From positions 62,001 to 126,000 of the forward strand of contig BQJU01000002.1 in NCBI GenBank assembly GCA_021604865.1: a stretch of DNA of 64,000 bases, in the 5' to 3' direction. The notes beneath the pieces are model-generated. The model was given only the letters and a program-made list of their open reading frames with translations, ran no database searches and had not been told where the DNA came from. The stretch comes from Saprospiraceae bacterium. GTDB taxonomy: Bacteria; Bacteroidota; Bacteroidia; Chitinophagales; Saprospiraceae. The position numbers and the translations under genes were made by a program. Positions 18,850 through 27,051 of this stretch are shown here, in pieces (positions within the stretch are counted from its first letter, which is position 1; each line of letters begins with the position of its first letter).

Positions 18850-19779
18850 CTATTTCCTGCCTAGGTCAAGGGAATAATAGGCTTCACAGGAAGAATGTCC
18901 TGTTTGTCCCATAGGTTGTTCTAACCGGAGAAAACCAACTTTTTCATACAATCGTATGGCCTGCCACATCCGGGAGATGGTCTCCAGATAGCAGGTTTGG
19001 TAACCCAGGCTTCTTGCTTTTTCAAGGCATAAGGCTAGCAATTTTTTGCCCAGACCAGCACCTCTTAATTCGGGATAGAAATACATTTTTCTCAATTCAC
19101 AAGTATTTGAATCGGCAGCTGATAAAGGACCAATGCCACCGCAACCAAGAATGGAACGGTCGTCCTCAATGACAAAAAAGACGGCCTGAGGCGATTTGTA
19201 GGCCGTATACATATCTTCGATCTCAGGGTCATTAATAGAATATCCTTCTCCTACTGCACCAAATTCGGTCATTACTTTTCGAATCAACTGTGCTACCTGT
19301 TCCGTGTCTTTGGGCTCAATTGGTCGTATGTTGTATTTGTTTTGTAGCCGTTGTTGTTGTAGTGCTTTGGCGTATAGCCCCATGCCTTCTTCAATTTTCA
19401 TCTGTTCTTCCTTATTCATCAATTCTAAAGCATTGTGCACTTGCTGGTTGGCTCTTTGATTACTCAGGTTGACAACCTCTTTTCCTTGTTCAGTGAGGAA
19501 AAACTGTTTTTGCCGCTGGTCGTGCTCAGGGACGTCAACTTCTACCAGTCCCGCTTTTACAAGGCTGGCACTTAGCCTGCTGGTAGTAGAGTTGTCCAGC
19601 AGCAATTTATCCGAAAGCTGTTGTAGATTTTGATTGGGAAGACGCTCTAATTCAAATAGAAAATGGCATTGAGAAAGGGAAATACCCAACCTCTGCTTTA
19701 TTCCCTGTAGGACTTTTAATTCGCGCACAATAGTGCGGGTGTGTTTCCTGATTTTTTGAATATCGTTTTGCACGTTCAT
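18850..19779 (-). CDS. MarR-type regulator fused to GNAT N-acetyltransferase
   Basis: 309 residues from the ATG at 19779 (MNVQNDIQKIRK); the frame continues four codons up to a TTG. Residues about 1-140 form a MarR winged-helix domain (LPNQNLQQLSDKLLLDNSTT as recognition region; DQRQKQFFLTEQGKEVV as wing). Residues 150-309 are an acetyltransferase (RPIEPKDTEQVAQLIRKVM, ELRKMYFYPELRGAGLGKKL acetyl-CoA motif A, YLETISRMWQAIRLYEKVGF). This fused architecture recurs in Bacteroidota. Target and substrate unknown. Ends nine bases from rmlB, convergent. Confidence 0.88.
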   Translation of the reverse strand: MNVQNDIQKIRKHTRTIVRELKVLQGIKQRLGISLSQCHFLFELERLPNQNLQQLSDKLLLDNSTTSRLSASLVKAGLVEVDVPEHDQRQKQFFLTEQGKEVVNLSNQRANQQVHNALELMNKEEQMKIEEGMGLYAKALQQQRLQNKYNIRPIEPKDTEQVAQLIRKVMTEFGAVGEGYSINDPEIEDMYTAYKSPQAVFFVIEDDRSILGCGGIGPLSAADSNTCELRKMYFYPELRGAGLGKKLLALCLEKARSLGYQTCYLETISRMWQAIRLYEKVGFLRLEQPMGQTGHSSCEAYYSLDLGRK

Positions 19780-19861
19780 TTTTACTTGCAATATACAACT
19801 AAATCATTGATAAGCGCAAGAGTCGTTTGAAAATTGCCGGGTATAAATGACGTTTTTTTTT

Positions 19862-19869
19862 TATCTTAG
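19862..19869 (+). promoter_or_regulatory. Candidate -7 box (TAnnTTAG variant) for the DUF5362 gene
   Basis: TATCTTAG differs from the consensus TAnnTTTG at one base. The leader to the ATG at 19955 would be about 80 nt and contains a degenerate inverted repeat (TTGGAGG ... CCTTCAA) reminiscent of the dispersed repeat family. Confidence 0.35.
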
Positions 19870-19954
19870 AGTTAACTTGGAGGTGACACTTGGCCTTCAA
19901 ACTAGCTCTAAGAGCACGTTTTACCCTATTAATTCATCTAAACGAACTTATTTT

Positions 19955-20407
19955 ATGGAGACTTCCAATTTAATTGATGACCAAATGAATCTTCACCTAA
20001 GTGAAGACAACAAAAGTGATTTAATAGCCACTGCAAAATGGGCTAAATTTTTATCTATCGTCGGTTTTGTGATGATGGGGCTGATGCTTTTAGGCATCTT
20101 TGCGGCTAGTTCGATGATGGCTTATATGCTACAGGAATCGACTGGAGGCTTGATTGGTTCCGGTGTGATTATTGTATTTTATTTGATTTTGTTGGGAATT
20201 TTCTTTTTTCCCTTACTCTTTCAATTTCGTTTTGCCAACAAAGCTTTGGTCGCCGTAGAAACTGGCAATCAATCCGCATTGACGGGGGCCTTTTCCAATT
20301 TAAAATCCATGTATAAATTCTGGGGGATTTATACAGCGATCATTTTGGGCCTCTATGGGCTGATCCTGGTGGGTAGTTTGCTGATTGGAATAGGCAGTTC
20401 AATATAA
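19955..20407 (+). CDS. DUF5362 family membrane protein
   Basis: 150 residues from the ATG at 19955 (METSNLIDD); the longer frame from 19847 has an implausible N-terminus. A polar head of about 35 residues containing AKWAKFLSIVGF leads into three hydrophobic segments (about 36-60, 68-90 and 120-148). A conserved soluble loop between the second and third reads SALTGAFSNLKSMYKFWGIY. This is the pattern I know from DUF5362, a small membrane family of unknown function in Bacteroidota. Convergent with the symporter gene, with a strong shared hairpin terminator. Confidence 0.75.
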   Translation: METSNLIDDQMNLHLSEDNKSDLIATAKWAKFLSIVGFVMMGLMLLGIFAASSMMAYMLQESTGGLIGSGVIIVFYLILLGIFFFPLLFQFRFANKALVAVETGNQSALTGAFSNLKSMYKFWGIYTAIILGLYGLILVGSLLIGIGSSI

Positions 20408-20410
20408 TAA

Positions 20411-20460
20411 AGTTGTTACGCAGGGGGCAGGACCCTTGTCATGGCCCCTGCGCAACAACT
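20411..20460. terminator. Strong bidirectional terminator hairpin
   Basis: Arms AGTTGTTACGCAGGGG (20411 onward) and CCCCTGCGCAACAACT (ending 20460) pair with 15 of 16 matches. It lies between the convergent DUF5362 and symporter genes and is the longest GC-rich stem noticed in the window. Confidence 0.8.
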
Positions 20461-20499
20461 CTAATGGCCTGTAAAAGTGAGAAGTTAAAACACCACCGA

Positions 20500-22161
20500 C
20501 TAGGCCGTCATCAAGGGTGAAAAGTAGATATAAATACACACAACGATAACACAAACCACAATACCGGCTTGTTTAACATACTTCCACGGTGTAATATCAA
20601 CCTGCTGCGTATATTTTAATGCAAACTCAGCAGTTCTTGGACGGAGCTGACCAATAATCAGCATAATGGCAACATTCAATACAAATAGTATCGCCATAAC
20701 GTGTAGAAAATGTGGATAGGCCCCAGCTTCTACGTAATCCAATTCTTTGCCAGATATTCCAGCCGCTTTTGCACTTTCAACTGCTTTAGTTACAAAATGT
20801 GGTTTTAAGAGAAACTGACTGATTGAATACAATATCACTCCAGACAAAACAGCAATTTTTGCCGCAATTGCCGGTACTTTTTTAGTTAAATAGCCTACTA
20901 CAATGATCGTCAAAATCGGAATACTGTAACAGCCGTTTACTTCTTGCAAATATCCAAATAATCCGTCAGGTGCATTATCAATTAGAGGTGCAATGAACAT
21001 GGCCATAATCGCTAGTAAAACACCAAACGTTTTTCCTGCTTTTACCACCTGTCTTTCAGAAGCCTCTTTTTTGAAATATTCTTTATAAATATCAAGTCCA
21101 AACAGCGTAACAGAACTATTCAAAGCACTGTTGAATGAACTCAAAATGGCACCAAATAATACGGCAGCAAAGAAACCAACTAAGGAGGCCGGTAAAACTT
21201 GGCTAACTAATTTTGGGTAAGCCTCATCTGGTTTTGCCAAAGTATCTCCAAAAATATGGAAAGCGATAATACCAGGAATGACCAAAATAAGCGGGCCTAA
21301 TATTTTAATAAAGCTGGCTAGGATCAATCCTTTCTGGCCTTCTTTTAAGTCTTTAGCGGCTAAAGCACGTTGAATAATTGCTTGATTAGTACCCCAATAG
21401 AAAACTTGTACTAGCATCATACCCGTAAATATTGTTGCAAATGGGACAGAAGCAGCCATGTCTCCAATAGAATTAAATTTTTCTGGATTGCTTTTCATTA
21501 TTTCCGCAAAACCAGCACTTATACTACCATCTCCAACATAAGCTAGCCCAAAAATCGGAATCATTATCCCGCCTATTAATAAACCGACTGCATTGACCGT
21601 GTCCGAAACAGCTACCGCTTTCAATCCTCCAAAAACGGCATAAATAGAGCCAACAATGCCAATTCCCCAAACTGATGCCCAAATAGCATGAATCCTCGAA
21701 ATACCTAAAACCGTTGGCAAATCAAACATTGCACTAAAGGCTACAGCTCCGGAATATAAAACAATGGGTAATAAAACCACGACATAACCCGAAAGAAATA
21801 ATGCCGAAGCTATTGTCTTGGTGGTCTTATCGTAGCGATTTCCTAAAAATTGCGGGACAGTCGTTAAGCCCCCTTTTAAGTACCTCGGTAATAAGAAAAT
21901 AGCCGTTACAACCATGGCAATAGCTGCTAGCGTTTCCCATGCCATGACTAAAATACCCTCAGTAAATGCTTGGCCATTTAAACCAACAATCTGCTCGGTT
22001 GATAAATTAGTTAATAATAATGAGCCTGCAATAACCCCTGCCGTTAGGCTTCTTCCTCCCAAAAAATAGCCGTCGGAAGAATTTTCATTGGTATTTCGTG
22101 TTGCTATATAAGAGATTATCCCAACTAAGGCTGTAAATCCCAAAAAAGTTAATAGTTGCAT
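20500..22161 (-). CDS. Sodium:solute symporter (SSS family, SglT/YidK-like)
   Basis: 553-residue inner-membrane transporter with about 13-14 hydrophobic helices, probably driving uptake of a sugar or sugar derivative with sodium. It begins directly in helix 1. The family signatures SSDGYFLGGRSLTAGVIAGS, TNLSTEQIVGLNGQAF and FGAILSSFNSALNSSVTLFG are present. Similarity is closest to the vSGLT/YidK branch by recalled motifs; the actual substrate cannot be read. Monocistronic; upstream lies a 317-nt gap holding a palindromic repeat. Confidence 0.9.
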   Translation of the reverse strand: MQLLTFLGFTALVGIISYIATRNTNENSSDGYFLGGRSLTAGVIAGSLLLTNLSTEQIVGLNGQAFTEGILVMAWETLAAIAMVVTAIFLLPRYLKGGLTTVPQFLGNRYDKTTKTIASALFLSGYVVVLLPIVLYSGAVAFSAMFDLPTVLGISRIHAIWASVWGIGIVGSIYAVFGGLKAVAVSDTVNAVGLLIGGIMIPIFGLAYVGDGSISAGFAEIMKSNPEKFNSIGDMAASVPFATIFTGMMLVQVFYWGTNQAIIQRALAAKDLKEGQKGLILASFIKILGPLILVIPGIIAFHIFGDTLAKPDEAYPKLVSQVLPASLVGFFAAVLFGAILSSFNSALNSSVTLFGLDIYKEYFKKEASERQVVKAGKTFGVLLAIMAMFIAPLIDNAPDGLFGYLQEVNGCYSIPILTIIVVGYLTKKVPAIAAKIAVLSGVILYSISQFLLKPHFVTKAVESAKAAGISGKELDYVEAGAYPHFLHVMAILFVLNVAIMLIIGQLRPRTAEFALKYTQQVDITPWKYVKQAGIVVCVIVVCIYIYFSPLMTA

Positions 22162-22478
22162 TTATTATATTCTTTATTCGTTTACAGATTTGTAAGAGCT
22201 TGTTTGGAGGTCGGTTTTTGTAGCAAAAAATGGTCCTTTGCAGTCAAAAGTTTGGACCTCCAAACAAGAACTAAGTGTACCATTAGCATGTGCGCTCAAT
22301 CGGTAAATGCAAAAAGAGGAAATAATTTTGAAATTTGGTGTTCTTTCGCCATTATTTCTTTTATTTTTTTACAATTTCAGGATTATCTATTGTCAAGTTG
22401 TTGCTTTCTAAGCAAATTGTATAGTTTGGAATCCCTCTTCCTCATTTTCTTAGTCGAAAGAAAACCAAGCGGTATCGC
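22162..22478. other. Intergenic region, symporter / UbiA-like gene
   Basis: 317 nt. Contains repeat copy A (22197-22276). A 108-codon plus-strand frame (22156-22482) spans the gap, but it has no coding character, so I regard the region as non-coding. The symporter promoter should lie here; no good TAnnTTTG was found on the minus strand. Confidence 0.5.
22197..22276. repeat. Copy A (most complete) of the dispersed palindromic repeat
   Basis: CTTGTTTGGAGGTC (22199-22212) and GACCTCCAAACAAG (22255-22268) are perfect 14-bp inverted arms around a 42-nt centre, followed by AACTAAG. The centre has its own partial pairing (GGTC ... GGACC). Shared words with copy B at 39109-39145: TGTTTGGAGGTCGG and GAACTAAG. 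Confidence 0.7.
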
Positions 22479-23342
22479 TTAAGCAAAAAGGCCGTTAAAT
22501 ATAATGACAAGTATAAACTGTAGAATCATCGCACCGTCGATAAGACCGGAAAAAAAATAATCGTGTTGGTATCTATCAGATAAATAAACCAGCACAAAAA
22601 CCTGAATAGCCGATAAACACAATGCAACACAGCTGGCTGCTGAATAGGCATCTATCTGATAATTGAGCAAAACCATTCCCATCATAAAAAGAAGGACCAC
22701 ACCAGTGATTCTTTTGGTGGTATAAATACCAAAACGAGTGGGAATGGTTTTGACTTTGTTGTATTGATCGACTTTTATATCTCGAATATCAAAGGGTAAT
22801 GCGATGGCAAAAATAAAGAACATCCTTTCCAGGAAAATTAAATATATGGGATATATCCAGGACATCTGTAAATCGATGGCAGGTAATAAAACCGTAATCC
22901 AGGCCCAGGAAAAGGCAATTAAAAAAATTTTAAGAAAAGAAAAATCTCTTCCACGTTTGCCTGAAGGAAAAATAGGCAGTACATACAATAGTGAGATCAG
23001 GCAAGGTAAGAACAAGGCCCCAATTACGGTTATCTCCAATTGCAGGAAGAAATATCCTCCGGCAAATGCTGAAAGAAGGGCATAAGTCAGGAGATGCCAT
23101 TTAAATTTTTCAAAAATTTCAAATCGGGTCTGCCCACCAGAAAAACTGACTTTCCTGATTCCGATCAACCGATGTAAGGCATACAAAAAAAGAGTGCCAA
23201 AAAAAATCACCCCCCAAAGAGGGGACCACTGAAGCTGATTGGTTAATAACCACTGGGTTTGAACGCTTAGGGCTAAAGCCGCCAGAGCAATCCAAAGATT
23301 GCTATAAAAAATAAGGTTGATTAAATCATAAACCAGACGCAT
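22479..23342 (-). CDS. UbiA-like prenyltransferase-family membrane protein lacking the first Asp-rich motif
   Basis: 287 residues with about eight or nine membrane helices. The second aspartate motif of the UbiA superfamily is clear (FDIRDIKVDQYNKVKTIPTR, the DxxxD-type loop that binds diphosphate through magnesium). The first motif, normally NDxxDxxxD, should lie near residues 55-65, but the sequence there is LYALHRLIGIRK with no aspartate. The protein may therefore not be a canonical prenyltransferase. It follows the M42 peptidase gene by six bases, so the two are probably co-transcribed. Confidence 0.65.
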   Translation of the reverse strand: MRLVYDLINLIFYSNLWIALAALALSVQTQWLLTNQLQWSPLWGVIFFGTLFLYALHRLIGIRKVSFSGGQTRFEIFEKFKWHLLTYALLSAFAGGYFFLQLEITVIGALFLPCLISLLYVLPIFPSGKRGRDFSFLKIFLIAFSWAWITVLLPAIDLQMSWIYPIYLIFLERMFFIFAIALPFDIRDIKVDQYNKVKTIPTRFGIYTTKRITGVVLLFMMGMVLLNYQIDAYSAASCVALCLSAIQVFVLVYLSDRYQHDYFFSGLIDGAMILQFILVIIFNGLFA

Positions 23343-23348
23343 TAATAA

Positions 23349-24443
23349 TTAAAATGAGTCTTGATCAAAGTATTTAAAATTATGACCATTTTCAATTTTT
23401 AGCAATGTTTCGTAGATCAATCGAATGACATTTTCTACATCATCCCTGTGTGCCATTTCCACAGTTGTGTGCATGTATCTCAACGGAAGCGAGATCAAAG
23501 CTGAGGGAACCCCTCCATTAGAATAGGCAAATGCATCGGTATCTGTACCGGTCCTGCGAGAGGATACTTCCCTTTGAATCGGAATTTCTTTCTCTTCAGC
23601 CGTTTCGATGATTAGGTCTAATAGTTTAGTGTGTACAGCAGGTGCATAAGTTAAAGAAGGGCCTTTGCCACACTTTACGTCGCCGTGTTTTTTAGGTTTG
23701 ATTAGCGGAGTATGTGTATCGTGGGTTACGTCAGTTACCAGGGCAACATTAGGCTTAATGGTCTGGGTAATCATTTCTGCACCCCGAAGCCCGACTTCTT
23801 CCTGAACCGAATTGACCAGATAGAGAGAGTAGGGGAGTTTGATTTCATTTTCTTTCAACAGGCGGGCAACTTCAGCAATGCAAAAACCACCCATTCTATT
23901 GTCTAATGCACGCCCCACATAAAAATTCTTATTAAGCACCAACATTTCATCTTCATAGGTAATGACACAACCTACGTGGATGCCCATTTTGAGCACTTCT
24001 TCTTTATCCTTGGCCCCAACATCGATAAAAATATTATCAATCTTTGGGGTTAAATTGGCATTTTCTCCGTGGCGCGTATGAATAGCTGGCCAGCCAAAAA
24101 TACCTTTTACAATCCCATTTTTAGTATGGATATTGACTCTTTTGGAAGGTGCAATCAAGTGATCAGAACCGCCATTTCGGACCACGTTGATGTAACCATC
24201 TTCATTAATATAATGCACAAACCAGGAAATCTCATCAGCGTGTCCCTCAATAACAACTTTGAAGTTCTGCCCGGGATTGATTACGGCATAAGTGGTTCCG
24301 TAATTGTCTATATCCCAGCCATCAATATAGGGTTTGAGGTATTCCAGCCATAATTTTTGTCCTGAAGATTCATGACCTACCGGAGAGGGGTTGTTCAAGT
24401 AGCTTTTTAGGAATTTCTCGGAGGATGCTGTAATTATTGACAT
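23349..24443 (-). CDS. M42 family metallopeptidase (glutamyl aminopeptidase-like)
   Basis: Cytosolic dinuclear-metal aminopeptidase of the TET/FrvX type; 364 residues. Metal and catalytic residues are visible: GHADEIS with His68 and Asp70, GRALDNRMGG with the bridging Asp, NSVQEEVGLRGAE with the Glu pair, DVTHDTHTP, and a terminal His in LRYMHTTVEMAH. GTDTDAFAYSNGGVPSALIS also fits the family. Such enzymes often form dodecamers that trim peptides; the preferred residue cannot be assigned. Upstream of the UbiA-like gene. Confidence 0.92.
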   Translation of the reverse strand: MSIITASSEKFLKSYLNNPSPVGHESSGQKLWLEYLKPYIDGWDIDNYGTTYAVINPGQNFKVVIEGHADEISWFVHYINEDGYINVVRNGGSDHLIAPSKRVNIHTKNGIVKGIFGWPAIHTRHGENANLTPKIDNIFIDVGAKDKEEVLKMGIHVGCVITYEDEMLVLNKNFYVGRALDNRMGGFCIAEVARLLKENEIKLPYSLYLVNSVQEEVGLRGAEMITQTIKPNVALVTDVTHDTHTPLIKPKKHGDVKCGKGPSLTYAPAVHTKLLDLIIETAEEKEIPIQREVSSRRTGTDTDAFAYSNGGVPSALISLPLRYMHTTVEMAHRDDVENVIRLIYETLLKIENGHNFKYFDQDSF

Positions 24444-24524
24444 CGATCTTTAGTTTTCTTTTGTTTCGGATGAGGGGAGTCTCTTCCTTATAATTAATGT
24501 TGAAAATAAAATAATGACGTACTG

Positions 24525-25166
24525 CTAAATAGATTCAAACTGATGGCTCCAGCCTTGTGGGTCAATTCGCCATTTCTGCAAATTTGACCTTTCATCAGAG
24601 GAAATATAATTGCTTTGCGTCGCTTCCTCTAATAGTACATCGTATTCGCTAAGGGTCAGATAAGGGCAATTAGCTTGCGTAAATGCCTGTTGGGCCTGAG
24701 AGAATCCATAACTGAAAATAGCCATAACCCCACAAACTTCAGCTCCATTTTCTCGCAAAACTTCCACAGCCTGGAGTACGCTTCCCCCTGTTGAAATTAA
24801 ATCTTCGATCACCAGGACTTTGGCGCCAATAGGTAATTCTCCTTCAATTTGGTTTTGCCTTCCATGACCTTTGGGTTTGGAGCGTACATAAATCATTGGT
24901 AAATCTAATTGGGCAGCCAGTAGCGCTCCGTGAGCAATACCAGCAGTAGCCACACCTGCAATGATATCAAAACCGGAGAAAGTTTTGCTTTTTTCTTCAA
25001 AGGCATCAATTACAAACCTACGCACCTCTGGGTGTGATAAAACTATCCGATTATCGCAGTAAATTGGAGAGCGCAATCCGGAAGCCCAAGTGAAGGGTTT
25101 TTGCGGACTCAATTTTATTGCATTTATTTGTAATAGTTTCTTTGCAATCTCTTTTGCAATGATCAT
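24525..25166 (-). CDS. pyrE: Orotate phosphoribosyltransferase
   Basis: Transfers phosphoribose from PRPP to orotate, giving OMP in pyrimidine synthesis. 213 residues, normal length. The PRPP loop is VLVIEDLISTGGSV (117-130). The active-site loop RSKPKGHGRQNQIEG (95-109) and FTWASGLRSPIYCDNR at the N-terminus also match. Divergent from the Nudix gene with 43 nt between start codons. The C-terminus (DERSNLQKWRIDPQGW) is usual for Bacteroidota PyrE. Confidence 0.95.
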   Translation of the reverse strand: MIIAKEIAKKLLQINAIKLSPQKPFTWASGLRSPIYCDNRIVLSHPEVRRFVIDAFEEKSKTFSGFDIIAGVATAGIAHGALLAAQLDLPMIYVRSKPKGHGRQNQIEGELPIGAKVLVIEDLISTGGSVLQAVEVLRENGAEVCGVMAIFSYGFSQAQQAFTQANCPYLTLSEYDVLLEEATQSNYISSDERSNLQKWRIDPQGWSHQFESI

Positions 25167-25173
25167 ATTTTTG
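25166..25173 (+). promoter_or_regulatory. -7 box for the Nudix gene
   Basis: TATTTTTG matches TAnnTTTG and overlaps the first base of the pyrE coding sequence on the other strand. A TTTG at 25141-25144 is 21 nt upstream, slightly wide. The leader to the ATG at 25210 would be about 30 nt. Confidence 0.45.
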
Positions 25174-25209
25174 TCCTTAATCTTTTACACAAAATACAAA
25201 CGCCTGCAA

Positions 25210-25842
25210 ATGTACAAAATCTACATTAATGAGACTCCTTTGATGTTGAGGGACACTAAAGATTTATCGGATTTGCCTATATCGAATGACGTAAATTTTG
25301 TTGCTCGCTATGCTGGCAAGCCTAAAATGTTATTGAGTTATGCAGATATGCTTGAAAAGAACACCAATTTCGAAACGGTCACGCTCTATAGCCAGGATTA
25401 TGAAAAACTTGCTCGTGATTTTGAATCCAATTATAAGGTGATTGAAGCAGCCGGAGGGTTGGTCTTTCATAGTAATGGTCAAGCTTTATTCATTTTCAGA
25501 AGTGGTTACTGGGATTTGCCAAAAGGCAAAATTGAAAAGGGGGAAATAAAAGAAGATGCAGCTATTAGGGAGGTGCAGGAGGAAACCGGTTTGCAGCAGC
25601 TGGATTTAAAAGAGTTTCTGGGGACCACTCATCATACTTACCGTGGGGCAAACGGAAAGCGCATTTTAAAACGAACCTTTTGGTACCGAATGCAAACGGA
25701 AGAAAGAGCATTAATTCCCCAAACGGAAGAAGATATTGAAAAGGCAGAATGGATGGATCTCGAGGTCTTTTTGAAGGAAGCGAATCCAGTGTACAAGAAT
25801 ATAATAGATGTAATTTCCTGGTATAAACGGGATATAAATTAA
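25210..25842 (+). CDS. Nudix hydrolase
   Basis: 210 residues from the ATG at 25210 (MYKIYINETP); the frame extends further into pyrE antisense sequence, which I discard. A complete Nudix box runs from Gly106 to Leu128: G-x5-E-x7-REVQEETGL. The N-terminal 75 residues are an extra alpha/beta segment without a named match. The substrate is not predictable from sequence. Adjacent to pyrE in divergent orientation, which could hint at nucleotide metabolism, but this is only an inference. Confidence 0.9.
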   Translation: MYKIYINETPLMLRDTKDLSDLPISNDVNFVARYAGKPKMLLSYADMLEKNTNFETVTLYSQDYEKLARDFESNYKVIEAAGGLVFHSNGQALFIFRSGYWDLPKGKIEKGEIKEDAAIREVQEETGLQQLDLKEFLGTTHHTYRGANGKRILKRTFWYRMQTEERALIPQTEEDIEKAEWMDLEVFLKEANPVYKNIIDVISWYKRDIN

Positions 25843-25938
25843 TTTCCGTCGGATAACTTTCATTTTTTCTGAAAAAAAATTTCAAGATCAAAGGAAATAT
25901 TATTTTCGCGTTGCCTTTTTGGCAAATGAAATATTTGG

Positions 25939-25959
25939 TTATTGTACTTTTTACAATAA
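25939..25959. other. Intergenic hairpin between the Nudix gene and the small secreted protein
   Basis: TTATTGTA and TACAATAA form a perfect 8-bp stem with a 5-nt loop. A second small stem (TTGCC-TTTTT-GGCAA) is at 25911-25925. Either could be part of the Nudix transcript end or an operator; neither is followed by a clean T tract. Confidence 0.35.
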
Positions 25960-26039
25960 TTAATTATGAAGCATGTGAAAACAGCAAATTGTTAGAGAAG
26001 AAATTGAATTTTCTCGTTTTTTTTTAAAATCCTATTTGC

Positions 26040-26047
26040 TATCTTTG
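26040..26047 (+). promoter_or_regulatory. -7 box for the small secreted protein gene
   Basis: TATCTTTG followed by GCA, identical to the box before valS. The leader to the ATG at 26085 is about 32 nt. Confidence 0.55.
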
Positions 26048-26084
26048 CACAACAATCCCGTAACATATTCAAAATCAAAACGTC

Positions 26085-26462
26085 ATGCACAGTAAATTTT
26101 TCTTTATGTTGTTGCTATGTCTCGGTGCTCTTCAAACGGGCTTTTCTCAGATTGCCTCCACCGACAATGCCGACATCCTGATTTCTTCAAATGACAATGC
26201 AGTAGAGATTAGTGAAAACTGGTCATTTTATGCAGATGAAGAGAATCGACTCTATTATATCGATTTTCAAAACCTGAAAGTCAACCTCAGCGATATCGTA
26301 GTTAAAGACCAAAATGGTAAAGTATTGCTGAAGGACGATGTTTTTGACCTTCCTGTCAACACCATCTATGAATTGGATTTTAACCAGTACGGTTCTGGTA
26401 ATTACGAAATCGAAATGCACTCATTTACGGAGATCATCCGAAAAAGTGTGACGATTAAGTAG
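26085..26462 (+). CDS. Small secreted protein, unknown function
   Basis: 125 residues: a signal peptide to about residue 21 (LLLCLGALQTGFSQ) and a single beta-rich domain. The C-terminal half (VKDQNGKVLLKDDVF, NTIYELDFNQYGSGNYEIEM) resembles the fold of T9SS sorting tails and DUF3244-like domains, a strand pattern that ends in a short Tyr/Glu strand and IRKSVTIK. It lacks the usual PNP motif, so it may be a free-standing small domain instead of a sorted tail. Own promoter; convergent with the next gene. Confidence 0.6.
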   Translation: MHSKFFFMLLLCLGALQTGFSQIASTDNADILISSNDNAVEISENWSFYADEENRLYYIDFQNLKVNLSDIVVKDQNGKVLLKDDVFDLPVNTIYELDFNQYGSGNYEIEMHSFTEIIRKSVTIK

Positions 26463-26480
26463 CGTCATGTCTTTAGAAAA

Positions 26481-26500
26481 CTGAATAAAATATTTTTCAG
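26481..26500. terminator. Candidate bidirectional terminator
   Basis: CTGAATAAAA and TATTTTTCAG are imperfect inverted arms (8 of 10 paired), followed by ATTTTTAG, in the 48-nt gap between two convergent genes. Confidence 0.4.
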
Positions 26501-26510
26501 ATTTTTAGCT

Positions 26511-26984
26511 CTATTCTTTTTGAGCTTCTTTTAATTTATTTAGTATTTCTGAAACAGGATAATTAAGTTCGGAAAGTACATGGAGTTTTCCGGTATTTTC
26601 TTCAATCAACAAAAGACTCACCTCTTTACTCGATTTTTTAGGATCGATGACTGACCTTTTAATCTCTCTCTTAAGATAGGCCTTTTTCATTTCTTCGAAT
26701 TGCACTGTGCCTGAGGGTAATTCAATTCTGTCTGAATAAATGCTTACCGGACCGGTCTTTTTCATACTCCAGCTGCTAAAAAAAGCGGTAGATGCTGCAA
26801 TTAAAAAAGCGAAGAAAGTGAGCATTGACAGCAGCGCATTTCGATTATAGGCTTCCCTTTCAACTTTGCGCCGAATCAAAAATATCAAACCGACTAATGC
26901 TGCCAGTGCAATAATAAAAGCGGTCCAGAAGGTGATTTGATCCGCAGAAATGCTTGCCGTAAAGGTGTAAAGAGGGGTTTCCAT
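26511..26984 (-). CDS. Small membrane protein, unknown
   Basis: 157 residues. Two hydrophobic segments (about 14-37 and 50-70) are separated by a basic turn (RRKVEREAYNRN). A soluble C-terminal half of about 85 residues begins GPVSIYSDRIELPSGTVQFEEM, a PH-like strand pattern (bPH type), and ends in a Lys/Glu-rich helix. I do not recognise a named family. Its start lies 67 nt from the mcrB start, divergently, so the two genes share an upstream region. Confidence 0.55.
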   Translation of the reverse strand: METPLYTFTASISADQITFWTAFIIALAALVGLIFLIRRKVEREAYNRNALLSMLTFFAFLIAASTAFFSSWSMKKTGPVSIYSDRIELPSGTVQFEEMKKAYLKREIKRSVIDPKKSSKEVSLLLIEENTGKLHVLSELNYPVSEILNKLKEAQKE

Positions 26985-27037
26985 TTTTTTGGGTGCAAAA
27001 TAAGCAATTAATCCATGCTTGTGACTAATGATTTTCC

Positions 27038-27044
27038 TATTTTG
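27038..27044 (+). promoter_or_regulatory. Possible -7 element of the mcrB-ank-mcrC unit
   Basis: TATTTTG is one base shorter than TAnnTTTG. If used, transcription would begin near 27050, at the first mcrB ATG; initiation would then more likely be at the second ATG (27067), which follows a purine-rich AAAGGCAGG. Weak evidence. Confidence 0.3.
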
Positions 27045-27051
27045 AGCACAA

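Noticed and set aside
22156-22482. 108-codon plus-strand frame in the symporter/UbiA-like gap
   Set aside because: It reads through the palindromic repeat and is Cys/Phe/Leu-rich in a way typical of non-coding AT-rich DNA; no start signal.
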